The notes beneath the pieces are model-generated. The model made no database searches. It saw only the letters and a program-made list of their open reading frames with translations, and was not told the origin of the DNA. The position numbers were made by a program, and so were the translations under genes. Of a stretch of 64,000 nt of DNA, positions 11,191 to 22,578 are shown one piece after another (positions within the stretch are counted from its first letter, which is position 1; each line of letters opens with the position of its first letter). The stretch spans positions 434,001-498,000 of the forward strand of contig NADL03000474.1 of the NCBI GenBank assembly GCA_002205965.3, given 5' to 3'. The stretch is from Kappaphycus alvarezii (lineage: Eukaryota; Rhodophyta; Florideophyceae; Gigartinales; Solieriaceae).

Positions 11191-12285
11191 GTGGTCACAT
11201 TTCATACAGATCACTGCGAGACGGGATCCGGCCATGGGGCATGCTGCAACGCGGCCTTCCAAAACAGCTCCAGTTTATTCCTACGCTCCTCATTAAGGCT
11301 TTGGAGTTCCGCGGCGCGGTCGCAATTCTGTACATCACGTGGAAGAGGCACTAGAATTCGGTCAGCTTACGCTGTCGCGGCATTGCACAGTTCTGAGAAT
11401 GGGCGCGGGCAATCTCGAGACCAGCGAGGGCTACGACCAAAGCAAAGTCTGGGCCAAAACTTTTTGCGAGATGCAAACATGGTGAGTCGCATAGTGAATG
11501 CCTTTGATGAAGGATTGGAAAATTTGTGCCCAGATGCGCATGTGGTTGAAGTGGGCCCTGGATTAGGGGCCCTGACCGTGGGTCTTTTTGAGCGACACCC
11601 GGAGATGCTGGCTGTGGAAATTGACAGGCGGGCTGTGGAGTATCTGCATGACAACTTTCCGGGGCTTGAGGTTCGTCATGGAGATGTGCTTGATGTGGAT
11701 TGGACAAGCATGAGTTGTGAGGTAGGGAGGCCATTGGCGGTCATCGGCAACTTGCCTTACAACATTGTGTCTCAGATACTGTTTTCGCTGCTGGAGGCTC
11801 CCAATGGGACAATAGGAATGGCTGTGGTGATGATGCAAAAGGAGGTAGCCGAGAGAATCACTGCCAAAACCAGGACAAAAGCGTACGGAATTCTTTCTGT
11901 AGTTGGACAGCTTTACTCAAAGCCTCGAATTCTGTTTACCGTTCCCAATTCAGTTTTCTATCCCAAACCAGACGTGACATCAGCAATGGTTGCATTCGAG
12001 TTCAAGGCAGATCCCTGCCTAGATGTTCGAAACACCACTCTGACAAAGTCACTACGAAAAGTGGTACGATGCGCTTTCAATCAGCGGAGGAAGGTATTGC
12101 GCAATTCTCTGCGAAAGTTATGTGAAGAAAACAATGTCGGCCTTCCGGACAGGTGGGCCGACAAACGCGCGGAGGAACTGCCGCCCGAGCAGTTTGTTGA
12201 AATGACCAAATTTCTGTTTGCCAAAGACCTCGTAAATCCCCAAATGGTATCTACTCTGGAGCGCCCCACTCCAGTATGGCGGTAG
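11191..12285 (+). CDS. ksgA: rRNA adenine dimethyltransferase, KsgA/RsmA family, organelle-type
   Basis: This S-adenosylmethionine-dependent enzyme dimethylates two adjacent adenines near the 3' end of small-subunit rRNA. The conserved part starts at PKQSLGQNFLRD (about residue 84). It has the SAM-binding motif EVGPGLGALT, the acidic AVEID motif, GDVLD, and the catalytic NLPYNI motif, then the C-terminal RNA-binding region (FNQRRKVLRNSLRK). The first about 80 residues are rich in Ser and Arg and poor in acidic residues, like an organelle transit peptide; plastid or mitochondrion is inferred. The start is unresolved: no in-frame ATG lies between the stop at 11146-11148 and the conserved domain, and 11191 is a GTG. 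A 5' exon, perhaps using an out-of-frame ATG at 11234 or 11241, is likely. It lies head-to-tail with mnmG, another translation-fidelity gene. Confidence 0.85.
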   Translation: MVTFHTDHCETGSGHGACCNAAFQNSSSLFLRSSLRLWSSAARSQFCTSRGRGTRIRSAYAVAALHSSENGRGQSRDQRGLRPKQSLGQNFLRDANMVSRIVNAFDEGLENLCPDAHVVEVGPGLGALTVGLFERHPEMLAVEIDRRAVEYLHDNFPGLEVRHGDVLDVDWTSMSCEVGRPLAVIGNLPYNIVSQILFSLLEAPNGTIGMAVVMMQKEVAERITAKTRTKAYGILSVVGQLYSKPRILFTVPNSVFYPKPDVTSAMVAFEFKADPCLDVRNTTLTKSLRKVVRCAFNQRRKVLRNSLRKLCEENNVGLPDRWADKRAEELPPEQFVEMTKFLFAKDLVNPQMVSTLERPTPVWR

Positions 12286-12544
12286 GCAAATACGCAGCAA
12301 AGTAAACTAATGTGGTATGCCTTGAGGCTTTCTTTAAATCACTTCATGCGGGGAGAGGGGCATTGAATGCTTCCGACGCTATCACTGGGCCGCGGATTTC
12401 TTTGGATTTACATTCCACCATGATCCAGCCTCCATTCTACTAAATGGAACATGGAGGACGGCGCAATGGTGTTGGAGGTGCTCCAAGAGATGCTTCCGCA
12501 CGGCACATCGCATCTCACACGTGCAGGTTGCAAGATCTTCATCG
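12286..12544. other. Spacer downstream of ksgA-like gene
   Basis: No gene seen. It presumably holds the 3' untranslated region of the dimethyltransferase gene. Confidence 0.4.
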
Positions 12545-12769
12545 ATGTCTTCATCTAATGTGAATAGCGGTTATTGCAAAAGGCTCTTGAGCGCATACCG
12601 TAGTAATGCATTCGGGAGCAGCGATGATCAGACACGGGCTTTTCTGGATGGCGCGATCGAAGCTCTTTGTGCTGGTGCCGCGGAAGTTGAGCGTTGTTCA
12701 AGATTCTTAATTTGCTTTGCAATATACTGTACAGTGCTGTACGAGTTGTTATGCACAGTTACACTGTAA
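12545..12769 (+). CDS. Small unrecognised open frame
   Basis: 74 residues from an ATG at 12545 (MSSSNVNSGYCKRLLSAYR...). The first 50 residues look protein-like (GAIEALCAGAAEVER). The end runs into the GTAC motif cluster, so the frame may be a first exon or a gene fragment rather than a complete gene. I do not recognise it, and it may be chance. Confidence 0.2.
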   Translation: MSSSNVNSGYCKRLLSAYRSNAFGSSDDQTRAFLDGAIEALCAGAAEVERCSRFLICFAIYCTVLYELLCTVTL

Positions 12770-12856
12770 TGAACAGAACATTACAGTACTGGTTTTACGT
12801 CACAGTACAGTACTGTACTGTACACCCTTCGGCACCCATGGACGTACAGTACAGTT
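12722..12856. promoter_or_regulatory. GTAC/ACTGTA motif cluster upstream of mnmG
   Basis: It holds ATACTGTACAGTGCTGTACG, ACACTGTAAT, TTACAGTACTG, CACAGTACAGTACTGTACTG and CGTACAGTACAG in 135 bp. It ends about 140 bp before the mnmG ATG. Arrangement and spacing resemble the cluster upstream of the ksgA-like gene. Confidence 0.45.
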
Positions 12857-12997
12857 GATCTCAAGTACCGGAGAGACGCTTGATCTCTGACGATTCCCAA
12901 GGACCAAATTCGCTCCGGGTTACAAGTTTGAAAGGCGGCCGTTACATTCAACTCAAGCTACCTCTGCATCCTATTCTACACGGAGGGAGAGCAGACC

Positions 12998-15120
12998 ATG
13001 ACAGCATTTGCTCCCTCACTTCCAACTATCCCTCGAACTCGCCACACATCAAGCCATCCACTTCAACAGAGTAGGTTCACCCCAATCAATCCCGGAAGAC
13101 GAAAAACTTCAAAAGCCTATCCAAATTTAGCACAATCACAGCATCATGACCAGCCCACCTCTCCGTCCATGCTTCACGTCACCGACGCAAAATCTGCAGA
13201 TATCCATTGGGACGACCAACAGTACGACGTCGTTGTTGTCGGCGCAGGGCACGCCGGTTGCGAGGCTGCGCTCGCATCCTCATTTCGAGGGGCGCGCACT
13301 CTTTTGCTAACCTTAAACTTGGACAAGATCGCGTGGCAACCCTGCAATCCTGCCGTCGGCGGACCGGCAAAGTCAACCCTCGTCCACGAGGTTGATGCCA
13401 TGGGCGGCTGGATTGGTAGACTTGCAGATCGTACGTACCTGCAGCGTCGCGTGCTCAATCGCTCCAAGGGGCCCGCCGTTTGGGCTCTTCGTGCACAGAC
13501 GGATAAGCGTGAGTACTCTCAACAAATGACAAACATCTTGAATGAGCGCTCCATGCGACCAGATGGGAATTTGGATATTAGAGAAGGTATGGCGCATGAT
13601 CTGGTTGTTGGAAAGAATGACGAGGTCGTCGGAGTTACTACATACTTTGGTTCTGCTTTTAGAGCTAGAACCGTCATTCTTACTACAGGCACGTTTCTTG
13701 GAGGCACTATATGGGTCGGTGCGAGGTCCATGCCGGCTGGTCGTGCAGGTGAGTTGCCGTCGTTCGGTCTCACAGACACGTTACGACACCTTGGCTTTGA
13801 AACTGGTCGCCTCAAGACTGGGACACCCCACGCGTTGATTCACGTTCTGTGGATTATTCTGTGATGGAAGTTCAGGGCTCCGACATTGACGATCACTGGT
13901 TTAGTTTCGATCCCTCTGAATGGCGCCCTCGCGAAACTCTGCCTTGTTATCTGACCAGAACAACGGAAGAAACGCATAAGTTGATTCGCGAGAATTTACA
14001 CAAAACTCCAAAGTATGGAGGATTTATGGACTCTACAGGCCCCCGCTATTGTCCTAGTATCGAGGATAAGATCGTACGTTTTGCAGAGCGTGCTTCGCAC
14101 CAGATTTTCATTGAACCAGAGGGAAGATCGCTCCCGGAATTGTACATCCAGGGGTTCAGTACTGGTCTCCCCGAGGACGTGCAACTTGCTGTGATGCGAA
14201 CTATTCGGGGGCTAGAGAACGCGAAAATGATTAGGCCAGCATATTCCGTCGATTATGACTACATCCCTGCAACGCAGCTGAACACAACCATGATGAGTAA
14301 GAAATGCGACGGATTGTTCTTGGCAGGTCAAGTTTGCGGTACTACTGGCTACGAGGAGGCTGCGGCTCAAGGACTCATTGCAGGGATCAATGCCTCACGT
14401 AAGGCACTGGGAGAGGACATGGTGTCTCTTTTACGGGAGAGCTCATTTATCGGAACGATGATTGATGACCTCTGCACAAAAGAACTTCTAGAGCCTTATC
14501 GAGTATTAACCTCGCGCTCTGAATATCGACTGATGCTACGGGCGGACAACGCGGATGGAAGGATGACGCCACTGGCTAGATCCCTTGGAATGATTGATGA
14601 TCATCGATGGGGCCTTTTCAACTGTAAAGTCGCTCGTCTCAAGGAAGAAATCGGTCGTCTGAGGAGCACAAGGATTACGGACATGAGCGAGAAGGCGAAA
14701 TTCTTGACGCGACATTCAAAGGCCATTATACATCAAAGTTCATCGCTTGCAGAAATTTTACGACAGCCAGGTGTCCACTACCGGAGCCTGGAGGAAGCTG
14801 GCCTAGGTGGTCTTCTTGCAAATGGTTTTGAACGGGAGCGTGTGGAAACTGAGTTGAAGTACGAAGGATACATCAAGCGTCAACGTGAGGAAGTGGAGAA
14901 AACTCGAAAGAGTTTGGGCAGGCAGATTGATCCGAGTTTAGATTACAGCGATGTCAGCGGATTACGAAGTGAGGCTCGCGAAAAACTGTCGAAATTGCGT
15001 CCGGAAACTGTTGGGCAGGCCTCAAGGATAGGTGGGGTGAATCCAGCGGACATCGCTGTGTTGAATGTGTATCTTGAACGAGTGAAAGGACGGTCAGCTG
15101 GAAAGAGGCAAGATAGGTGA
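12998..15120 (+). CDS. mnmG: MnmG/GidA tRNA-modifying enzyme, split by a one-base frameshift
   Basis: MnmG is the FAD-dependent partner that installs the carboxymethylaminomethyl group on wobble U34 of tRNAs, with MnmE. From the ATG at 12998, about 75 residues rich in Ser, Thr, Pro and His form a likely organelle transit peptide. The FAD fold follows ([15 protein letters not shown]), then [20 protein letters not shown] and RLKTGTP. At a CCCC run (13826-13829) the frame breaks, and the protein continues in another frame from about 13832 with RSVDYSV, the family signatures [11 protein letters not shown] and [17 protein letters not shown], and the C-terminal tRNA-binding part ([17 protein letters not shown]) to the TGA at 15120. 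Everything else is intact over about 700 codons. The break may be a homopolymer sequencing error or a very recent mutation. RAQTDKREY suggests a cyanobacterial/plastid-type enzyme (inference). Confidence 0.9.
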
Positions 15121-15921
15121 GCAGTGGTACTCTAGCAGGCTTGGGCATCTTGAGCATGGTCTCTTGTCACAACAAAGAAGCAGAGAGTTTACCTTTTTCT
15201 TTGGTCAACTACCGTATTCTGGACAGACAACTTTTGGGGAGTGATAACGTAGATAGATAGTGTGTGTCGAGAGATAAAGCAAGTTTCGTAAGATCCATAT
15301 TACATGCATTGCGGATGGTAAATTATTTGCATGCCATAGCCTTTGAGTCCCAGCTTTAAATTGAGACTCTTGAGACTACGCGGGGAGCTGACGGAACGCC
15401 CCGTTCTCCTCGTTACCAATGTTGCAAGCCCGTGGTTGTGTCTCAGGGAAAGAGTTTCCTCAGAATGTTGTAATGATAGCACCGCGCGCGTCTAGCGGCT
15501 CAATTCCTCTAACGAGGTTAGTCAGAGAGGTCTGTTTAGTGAGGGTCTGAGTTTTGGAATGCACAATGTCGTTTTGCCAGAATTCGTACTCTAAGGAATT
15601 CTGAAAACTGAGCGGTCAACAACTGACATTAATCCTCTCTGGTAACCAATACAAACACAAAAAAATGTCAGGGCGCTCTCCAAATCTAGTTTCATGATGT
15701 TTCGGTCTCCTGCTTTTCCTCCCACTCGAGTGCAGACTATTTTCTTAGGAGATGTGTGTACGACGCTTGCGGAAAAACATGTTGTTGTTTGGTGTAACAG
15801 TAAAAACCAGGGGCACATGTTGCAGAGGACGTGAACAGTTATAAATTAGAATTATTCATCTCTTGCATCTGGAAGCAGCATGAATAGCACAGGAGAAATG
15901 GGCCGTATGGTGAGGCAAGAT
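15121..15921. other. Convergent 3' spacer between mnmG and DPM1
   Basis: No gene seen. It must hold the 3' ends of the two converging transcripts. Confidence 0.5.
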
Positions 15922-16653
15922 TTAAAGCCACATGAGGTTCCAAAGTTGGGCAAGGTAATTTGCGATTTCATGGGTGCCCATTTTAGACTGTCCGAACAAT
16001 CTATCTACAAATGTTATGGGTACCTGCTCAACAGTGTAACCCATTTTCCTTGCGCGAACGATTATTTCCATCTGAAAGACGTAGCCGGTGGCCTCCATTT
16101 GCTTCATGATATTTTCAAAGACGTTTGTTTTATACAATCGAAAGCTACCGGTGAGATCAGAAACGCCGGGTCTGAGGAGGACTTGTGCGAGATAGTTGGC
16201 AACTCTTGAAACGAGTTTTCTCCTAAGGGTCCAGCCATGAACGCCGCCCTGTTGAATGTACCTGGTGCCCGTGACGATATCGCAGGCTGTTTGGGCTTGC
16301 TTTTGTATAAAAAGAGGAATGAATTTGGGATGATGGGACAAGTCAGCATCAAGAATGATTACGAAATCTCCTGTGGCATGTTTGATGCCATGGGTATAGG
16401 CAGAACCTAGGCCTAACTTTCCCGAGCGAGGGGCAAGAATGATCTTATCGTTGCCAAAGTGTTGTTGAAGAGCTTTTGCTACGACCATGGTGCCGTCGGG
16501 GGAGGCGTCGTCGATGATTATGATTTCGTAGTGGGCTTTGATGGTGGTGAATGCTTGGTCGAGAAAAAAGATCATGTATGGAAGGTTTTCACGTTCGTTG
16601 TACGTAGGGAGCAGGACCGAGTACTTTGAAGAGGATGTTGATTTGTTGTGCAT
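15922..16653 (-). CDS. DPM1: Dolichol-phosphate mannosyltransferase catalytic subunit
   Basis: It transfers mannose from GDP-mannose to dolichyl phosphate at the ER, supplying the donor for N-glycans, GPI anchors and O-mannosylation. The 243-residue product is a GT2 glycosyltransferase: VLLPTYNERENLP at the start, EIIIIDDASPDGT (nucleotide binding), GLGSAYTHGIKHATGDFVIILDADLSHHP (the DAD metal motif), then DIVTGTRY, DLTGSFRLYK and YVFQMEI. There is no C-terminal membrane segment, so it matches the soluble human/plant DPM1 type that needs DPM2/DPM3 partners, rather than the yeast type. The ATG at 16653 gives a normal N-terminus with a short Ser-rich leader. It is a single exon, and the length is close to that of the human protein. 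Confidence 0.95.
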   Translation of the reverse strand: MHNKSTSSSKYSVLLPTYNERENLPYMIFFLDQAFTTIKAHYEIIIIDDASPDGTMVVAKALQQHFGNDKIILAPRSGKLGLGSAYTHGIKHATGDFVIILDADLSHHPKFIPLFIQKQAQTACDIVTGTRYIQQGGVHGWTLRRKLVSRVANYLAQVLLRPGVSDLTGSFRLYKTNVFENIMKQMEATGYVFQMEIIVRARKMGYTVEQVPITFVDRLFGQSKMGTHEIANYLAQLWNLMWL

Positions 16654-17175
16654 GGTGAGTGGGTGGATAAAGTGCAGGAGGATATAAAGTTTGAATGTAA
16701 AGGTAGAGGTGGGGAGAAAGTAGAGTAGGGGGAGAGGTAGGGGAGGAGAAGTTTTTAAGAGTTTGTATTGAGGTTATGGTTTCAAGTCGGAAAGCAATTG
16801 GAAAATGTTTAAACGAGTGCAGTGTCTCTGACTGTCGCACTTTAGACTGCGGGTCACGAAGGATTTATTTTTAAAGAGTCAGAGGTTGACTGACTCTACG
16901 GAAGTTATTTAAGAGTAAATTGTGAACGGACATTTGCAAAGCGGCAGTTTGGGGTGGGAAGGGATTTGGCGTGAATTGAGTTTGAGGATTTTTAAAGTAT
17001 TGTCAGCTAGAGGGAGAGTGGCCAACGGCTCAAGAATATTGCGGATTGCAAGTACGGGCAATGGTGATTTAATGCTTCGATGGGGGAGTTAGTGAGGAAT
17101 AAAGAGGGCCAGATGCACTTGCGGCAGGACCCCACCCCATGCCTGCTTGCCCAAAGAGTTATTTCCCAGAGCGAG
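16654..17175. other. Upstream region of DPM1
   Basis: A purine-rich stretch (on the + strand) lies at about 16655-16760, and a TATA-like TTTATATC on the minus strand near 16683. No coding sequence seen. Confidence 0.4.
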
Positions 17176-17402
17176 CACTGTACAGTAAAGAATGCCCCCG
17201 TCATTGCACTGTGCAAACTGTGGGAACTGTGCAGTGCACAACTGTGCACTGTTTGCACCGCACCGAGTGCACCCACTGCACTCAGAAAAGAATATGAACA
17301 TTTACAGTGCATTACAGTCAATGCCCCAGAAGGTCTGGGACATATTCTGCATGAGACTGTCTGGGCCACAACCACAGGCAAACAACCTGCTTACAGTACC
17401 AA
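17176..17402. promoter_or_regulatory. GTAC/ACTGTA and GTGCA motif cluster
   Basis: It includes CACTGTACAGTAAAG, several CTGTGCA/GTGCAC words (17200-17280), TTTACAGTGCATTACAGTC and CTTACAGTACC. It sits between DPM1 and the membrane-protein frame, 210-440 bp upstream of the first ATG (17613) of the latter. Confidence 0.35.
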
Positions 17403-17615
17403 ACTGAACCTCGTTCCCAGGTGCAGAAATACTGTAAGGGTCTCAAACGGTTCCGCACCAGTGCCTTGACATTGAAGCACCACTGTAATGCAAGGCACCA
17501 TGCAATCAGTGACCACTCACTCTCCAACCACAGTCACCACAAATATAAAGTACCTCTGTCACTCTCCCGACACTTTGGTTGGCACCCCTCCATCTTCCTC
17601 ATCCAACCCGAAATG

Positions 17616-18198
17616 ATCCCTACTCTCCCAACACCCAATCCTCCCATCCCCTCCTTCATCAATCCCCTTCCCTACTTCCATCACCCCCCCAAGCCCCTCC
17701 AACCTGCCCTCGCACCATTCGTTCCCCGCCCCACGTCCACGCCCACCCTACGCCCACTCCCCCGGCCCACCCCGCCTCTCCTCCCTCTCCATTCTAGCCA
17801 CCACCAGTCTAATCTCCGCCGTCACAGGTGCCCCAACCCTTCCTGCATGGACCGCCCTCTTTTCCGCCCTAGGCACTCTCACTCACGTTCCTGTCGCTCT
17901 CATTGCACTAGCAACCGCTCTTTGCGCCTTAATTACCGATTTTATCATCATCAACATTGGCCTTCCTGCCTATGACCGCGGTTTGGTTCCGTTTCTTTTT
18001 TTTGTCATTGGCAGTATTGTCGCTGCTACCGTCGAGTGGGGTGCCGCCCCGGCCTCGCTTCCGCCGTCGCAACGGGGGGATACTTTGCACGGCCATGATC
18101 ATGCGCATGGTGCACACCATGGAGCCACTGACCCGCAATTTGGGGCTTGGGATGCCGAATGGCACCGCCGTCAGTATAAACCGCCGGGGGACCATTGA
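17616..18198 (+). pseudogene. Multi-pass membrane protein frame lacking an ATG
   Basis: The frame is open from 17616 to the TGA at 18198. A Pro-rich first third is followed by hydrophobic segments: ILATTSLISAVTGAPTLPAW, ALFSALGTLTHVPVALIALA, LCALITDFIIINIG and LVPFLFFVIGSIVAATVEWG. The tail is rich in His and Asp (HGHDHAHGAHHGATD). This looks like a real membrane protein, possibly with a metal-binding tail, but I do not recognise the family. There is no ATG in this frame. The first ATG after an AATATAAAG box (17541-17549) is at 17613, in a different frame that gives a Pro-rich peptide. Either a frameshift or a short intron in the Pro-rich part separates start and body. Confidence 0.45.
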
Positions 18199-18377
18199 CA
18201 TTGTGACACTCGAGTTTTTGTGCCACTTGTTACACACGTTTCCTACAAGCTGCTTTGCTTTACGCCATTGTCACACACTCTCATTTACAATCTATGTCCT
18301 TCCTGCACGATACGTCTCCAAGAAGGCCATACATTCCACTCTCAACACCATCGCATCACCCTGCACGTTTACCACCG

Positions 18378-20333
<1,956 letters not shown>

Positions 20334-20378
20334 GGGGAAATGTGGGGTGATTTAATATTTGAAAGATGTGGTCGGTTG
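20334..20378 (+). repeat. Copy of a 45-bp sequence also found at 21.54 kb
   Basis: It is nearly identical to 21536-21580 over about 45 bp (GTGGGGTGATTTAATATTTG, then GGTCGGTTG). The second copy sits inside a Tc1 pseudogene between 12-bp direct repeats. Confidence 0.75.
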
Positions 20379-20582
20379 TGGCCCGGAATATCCTACAGGG
20401 TGACCAGTGGTACTTCCTAAGTTTCTCTAAAAAGACGGCTCAAGGCCGCCCAGCAGTTGCTTCATTGCTTTTCAACCAGCCAAAGAAACAAAACTATCAG
20501 TCGACAACTTTCAAATGCATGCCTACAGTAGTCCATTAAAACTCCAAAGTATGTACCTGCTGCTCCTCTTTCTGTACTAAGC

Positions 20583-20867
20583 ACTGTTAGTCTCAATGCA
20601 GAGAGCGCGGAAAAGCGGCGAAAGTACCAAGGCTTTCTGGTGGAATTACCGGGGAGAAGCAGGCTAGTTCCTGTTCCAATCTCTACTCTTGGCGGATGGC
20701 ATCCAGAGGCGTTTTCAGTGGTCACGGAGATTGCAAGAACCGTCGCCAGCCGCCCAATGGAACGGTTTGCGAAGGTTCGAGGCATTCTTCTACAAAGACA
20801 CTCGGCGTTGGTAGTAACTTCTAACGCTGCTTGTCTGCTGGCTGGCCTCCCATCGACTTTCTGGTAG
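20583..20867 (+). pseudogene. LINE-like retrotransposon 3' end
   Basis: The frame reads NAESAEKRRKY..., then LVPVPISTLGGWHPEAF, followed by RGILLQRHSALVVTSNAACLLAG. This order (a KRRKY segment, a LGGWHP-like block, then a helical tail) is what I associate with the C-terminal end of reverse-transcriptase ORFs of non-LTR elements. No RT core is present, so this is a 5'-truncated copy, common for LINEs. The long opposite-strand frame over 20462-21001 is its shadow. Confidence 0.6.
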
Positions 20868-21009
20868 ATTGTTGCTGGTGCTAGCATTCGACAGCAATGA
20901 TTTCTACATTGCCTCGACCATCGGTACATGTATTTAATATAACATGCAGATTTGCAACTCCAAATGGGTTCCAGCCAATCCATACATCTCAATAAAGACA
21001 CCCCCTTTT

Positions 21010-21735
21010 TCCCCTGTCAGCGTAGGTTTGGGATTCTGGGATACAAGCGTAAGATGAGATTGGGATCAACTCAATCTCGCAAATCACGTATCCAGCCCGT
21101 AGAGCTGTCTCGCCAGCCATCAGCACATATTTTCACTCAGATGCAATTCAGGCGAGCGGGCAGGCCATAAAAAGTGCAGATAGAGTGCCCATGGAGCCAT
21201 CAACGGGAACAAGCGGACGGATGAATGGGTGCATTGTCCTGCTGAAATGACCACCTGCTCTGCTATGCAAACATTTCAAACGCAAACGGCAATTAAACGC
21301 CCGTCAAAAATTACGCAAAGATCCGATTACCGACGGCCGCTCAGGACAACAAGCAAAGATATACCGTGGAAAGAAAGGACCCGCAAACCGCAAACCATTA
21401 GCGATTCATCGCCATTATGATGAGTGTGGCGTCAGTGATATTCATTGGGTAGGTCATTCCAGTAGTTACAAAACCGGTCCGGGCGGTATAGAATGATTTC
21501 ACTCTCACCGGAGTAAAATAATCTTGACCTCAAAGGGGGAAAATGTGGGGTGATTTAATATTTGAAAAATAAGGTCGGTTGACCTCAAAGTGGTTGTCCT
21601 TGGAAAAATGGATCGGCAAGAATGGGCTTCAGTTAAACCTTTCTTTAGCCTTTGTCCCGTTAACATATTTTTGTACTTTCTATGAGCACTTTGGGGTATC
21701 TGCTGGATGCAACGAGCAACACCAGATATGTTCAT
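21010..21735 (-). pseudogene. Tc1/mariner transposase, heavily decayed
   Basis: On the minus strand it keeps an N-terminal NISGVARCIQQIPQSAHRKY...LTEAH piece, then RPDRFCNYWNDLPNEYH (after the first Asp region), FQQDNAPIHPSACSR (second Asp) near 21200-21245, and WPARSPELHLSENMC (third acidic residue) in a shifted frame near 21130-21165. There are many stops and shifts. A 43-bp foreign block with flanking direct repeats interrupts it at 21524-21590. Confidence 0.72.
21524..21590. repeat. Short insertion flanked by 12-bp direct repeats
   Basis: TTGACCTCAAAG occurs at 21524-21535 and 21579-21590. Between them lie 43 bp that match 20334-20376. A duplicated flank around a sequence present elsewhere looks like a small insertion with a target duplication. 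Confidence 0.65.
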
Positions 21736-22424
21736 GTTCGTCTTAGGCTGATTTGCTGTCGCACCTCACTTCGAGTTGTCGCACTACGCTTGAACTGCGA
21801 GCTCCTATTGAGCATTGATTGGTTTAAATTTGAGTAATTTACAGTATTCTGGATCCTATTGAGCTTTCTAGTTTAGTTTCTTATTGTAATTATTACCGCA
21901 GTCAGGCTTAAAAGCGTTGTTGCCTTGTTTTAAGCACTCGCTAGATAGTCTATGGCCTAATATGTTGGGAGCTAGTCAGGTATTAATGCGGGTAGTAAGG
22001 GGAATTCTACGGGGAAATTCTACGGCAAATAGGTGGGAGAAATGGAGTAGTCAGGGCAAGAGAATATCTGTAATTGGTACAGATTACGCTCTTTTTCTGG
22101 AAAAATTACCATTACAGTAGATTTATCATTTTAGGGGCGAGCTAGATTTTTTATAAAAGGTCTCCTTGTCGGTATGGTCTCGACTGGGGCGGATCAACAA
22201 AGCCGGAAACTCCGTTTAACACCTAAGTCTCCAAACCTACAGTCCAAAGGGTCCCTGAACCTTTGCTCTTTTCATCTTTTACTCAACTAACGTTACTAAC
22301 AACCAATCCAAAAGTAATTAAGTGGGCAAAGATGCATGTATGGCGTCATTTTGAGGCTGACCTTGGAGAAACACCGTAATTGAGTATCACTTCTAAGCAA
22401 TAAATAACAGAATGAATACAAATT
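21736..22424. other. Intergenic region
   Basis: No gene recognised. Confidence 0.5.
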
Positions 22425-22578
22425 GGCATTTATTGGCATGAACTTTTCGGACCAGTATGCACCAAAAGTTCTCAGTGAGTTTGAGGCCAGGAGAATACGA
22501 TAGCCAGTCTAAAAGCGAAATAGTGTTGTCCTGGAGCCATTCCTTCGCTATCCTAGAGAGATGACATGGAGCACTTTA
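22425..22578 (-). pseudogene. Tc1/mariner transposase fragment
   Basis: Minus-strand reading gives APCHLSRIAKEWLQDN, then LLDWLSYSPGLKLTENFWCI and LVRKVHANK. This is the second and third catalytic region of a Tc1 transposase (DNAPCH..., DWPSYSPDLNPIENLW in intact relatives). The third acidic residue region has changed (NPIEN to KLTEN). Only this 150-bp piece is recognisable. Confidence 0.75.

Noticed and set aside
12722..12856. CRISPR-like or satellite array (repeated GTACTGTAC)
   Set aside because: There is no constant repeat length or unique spacers. The words are short palindromes at irregular spacing, in a eukaryotic context.
11191..15120. Bacterial contig suggested by ksgA and mnmG
   Set aside because: The flanking genes are eukaryotic (DPM1, TFIIA, spliced dehydrogenase), there are LTR retrotransposons, and both proteins carry transit-like extensions.
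20462..21001. 180-codon minus-strand open frame
   Set aside because: It overlaps, antisense, the LINE-like 3' end and a dispersed repeat. It has no protein motif of its own.
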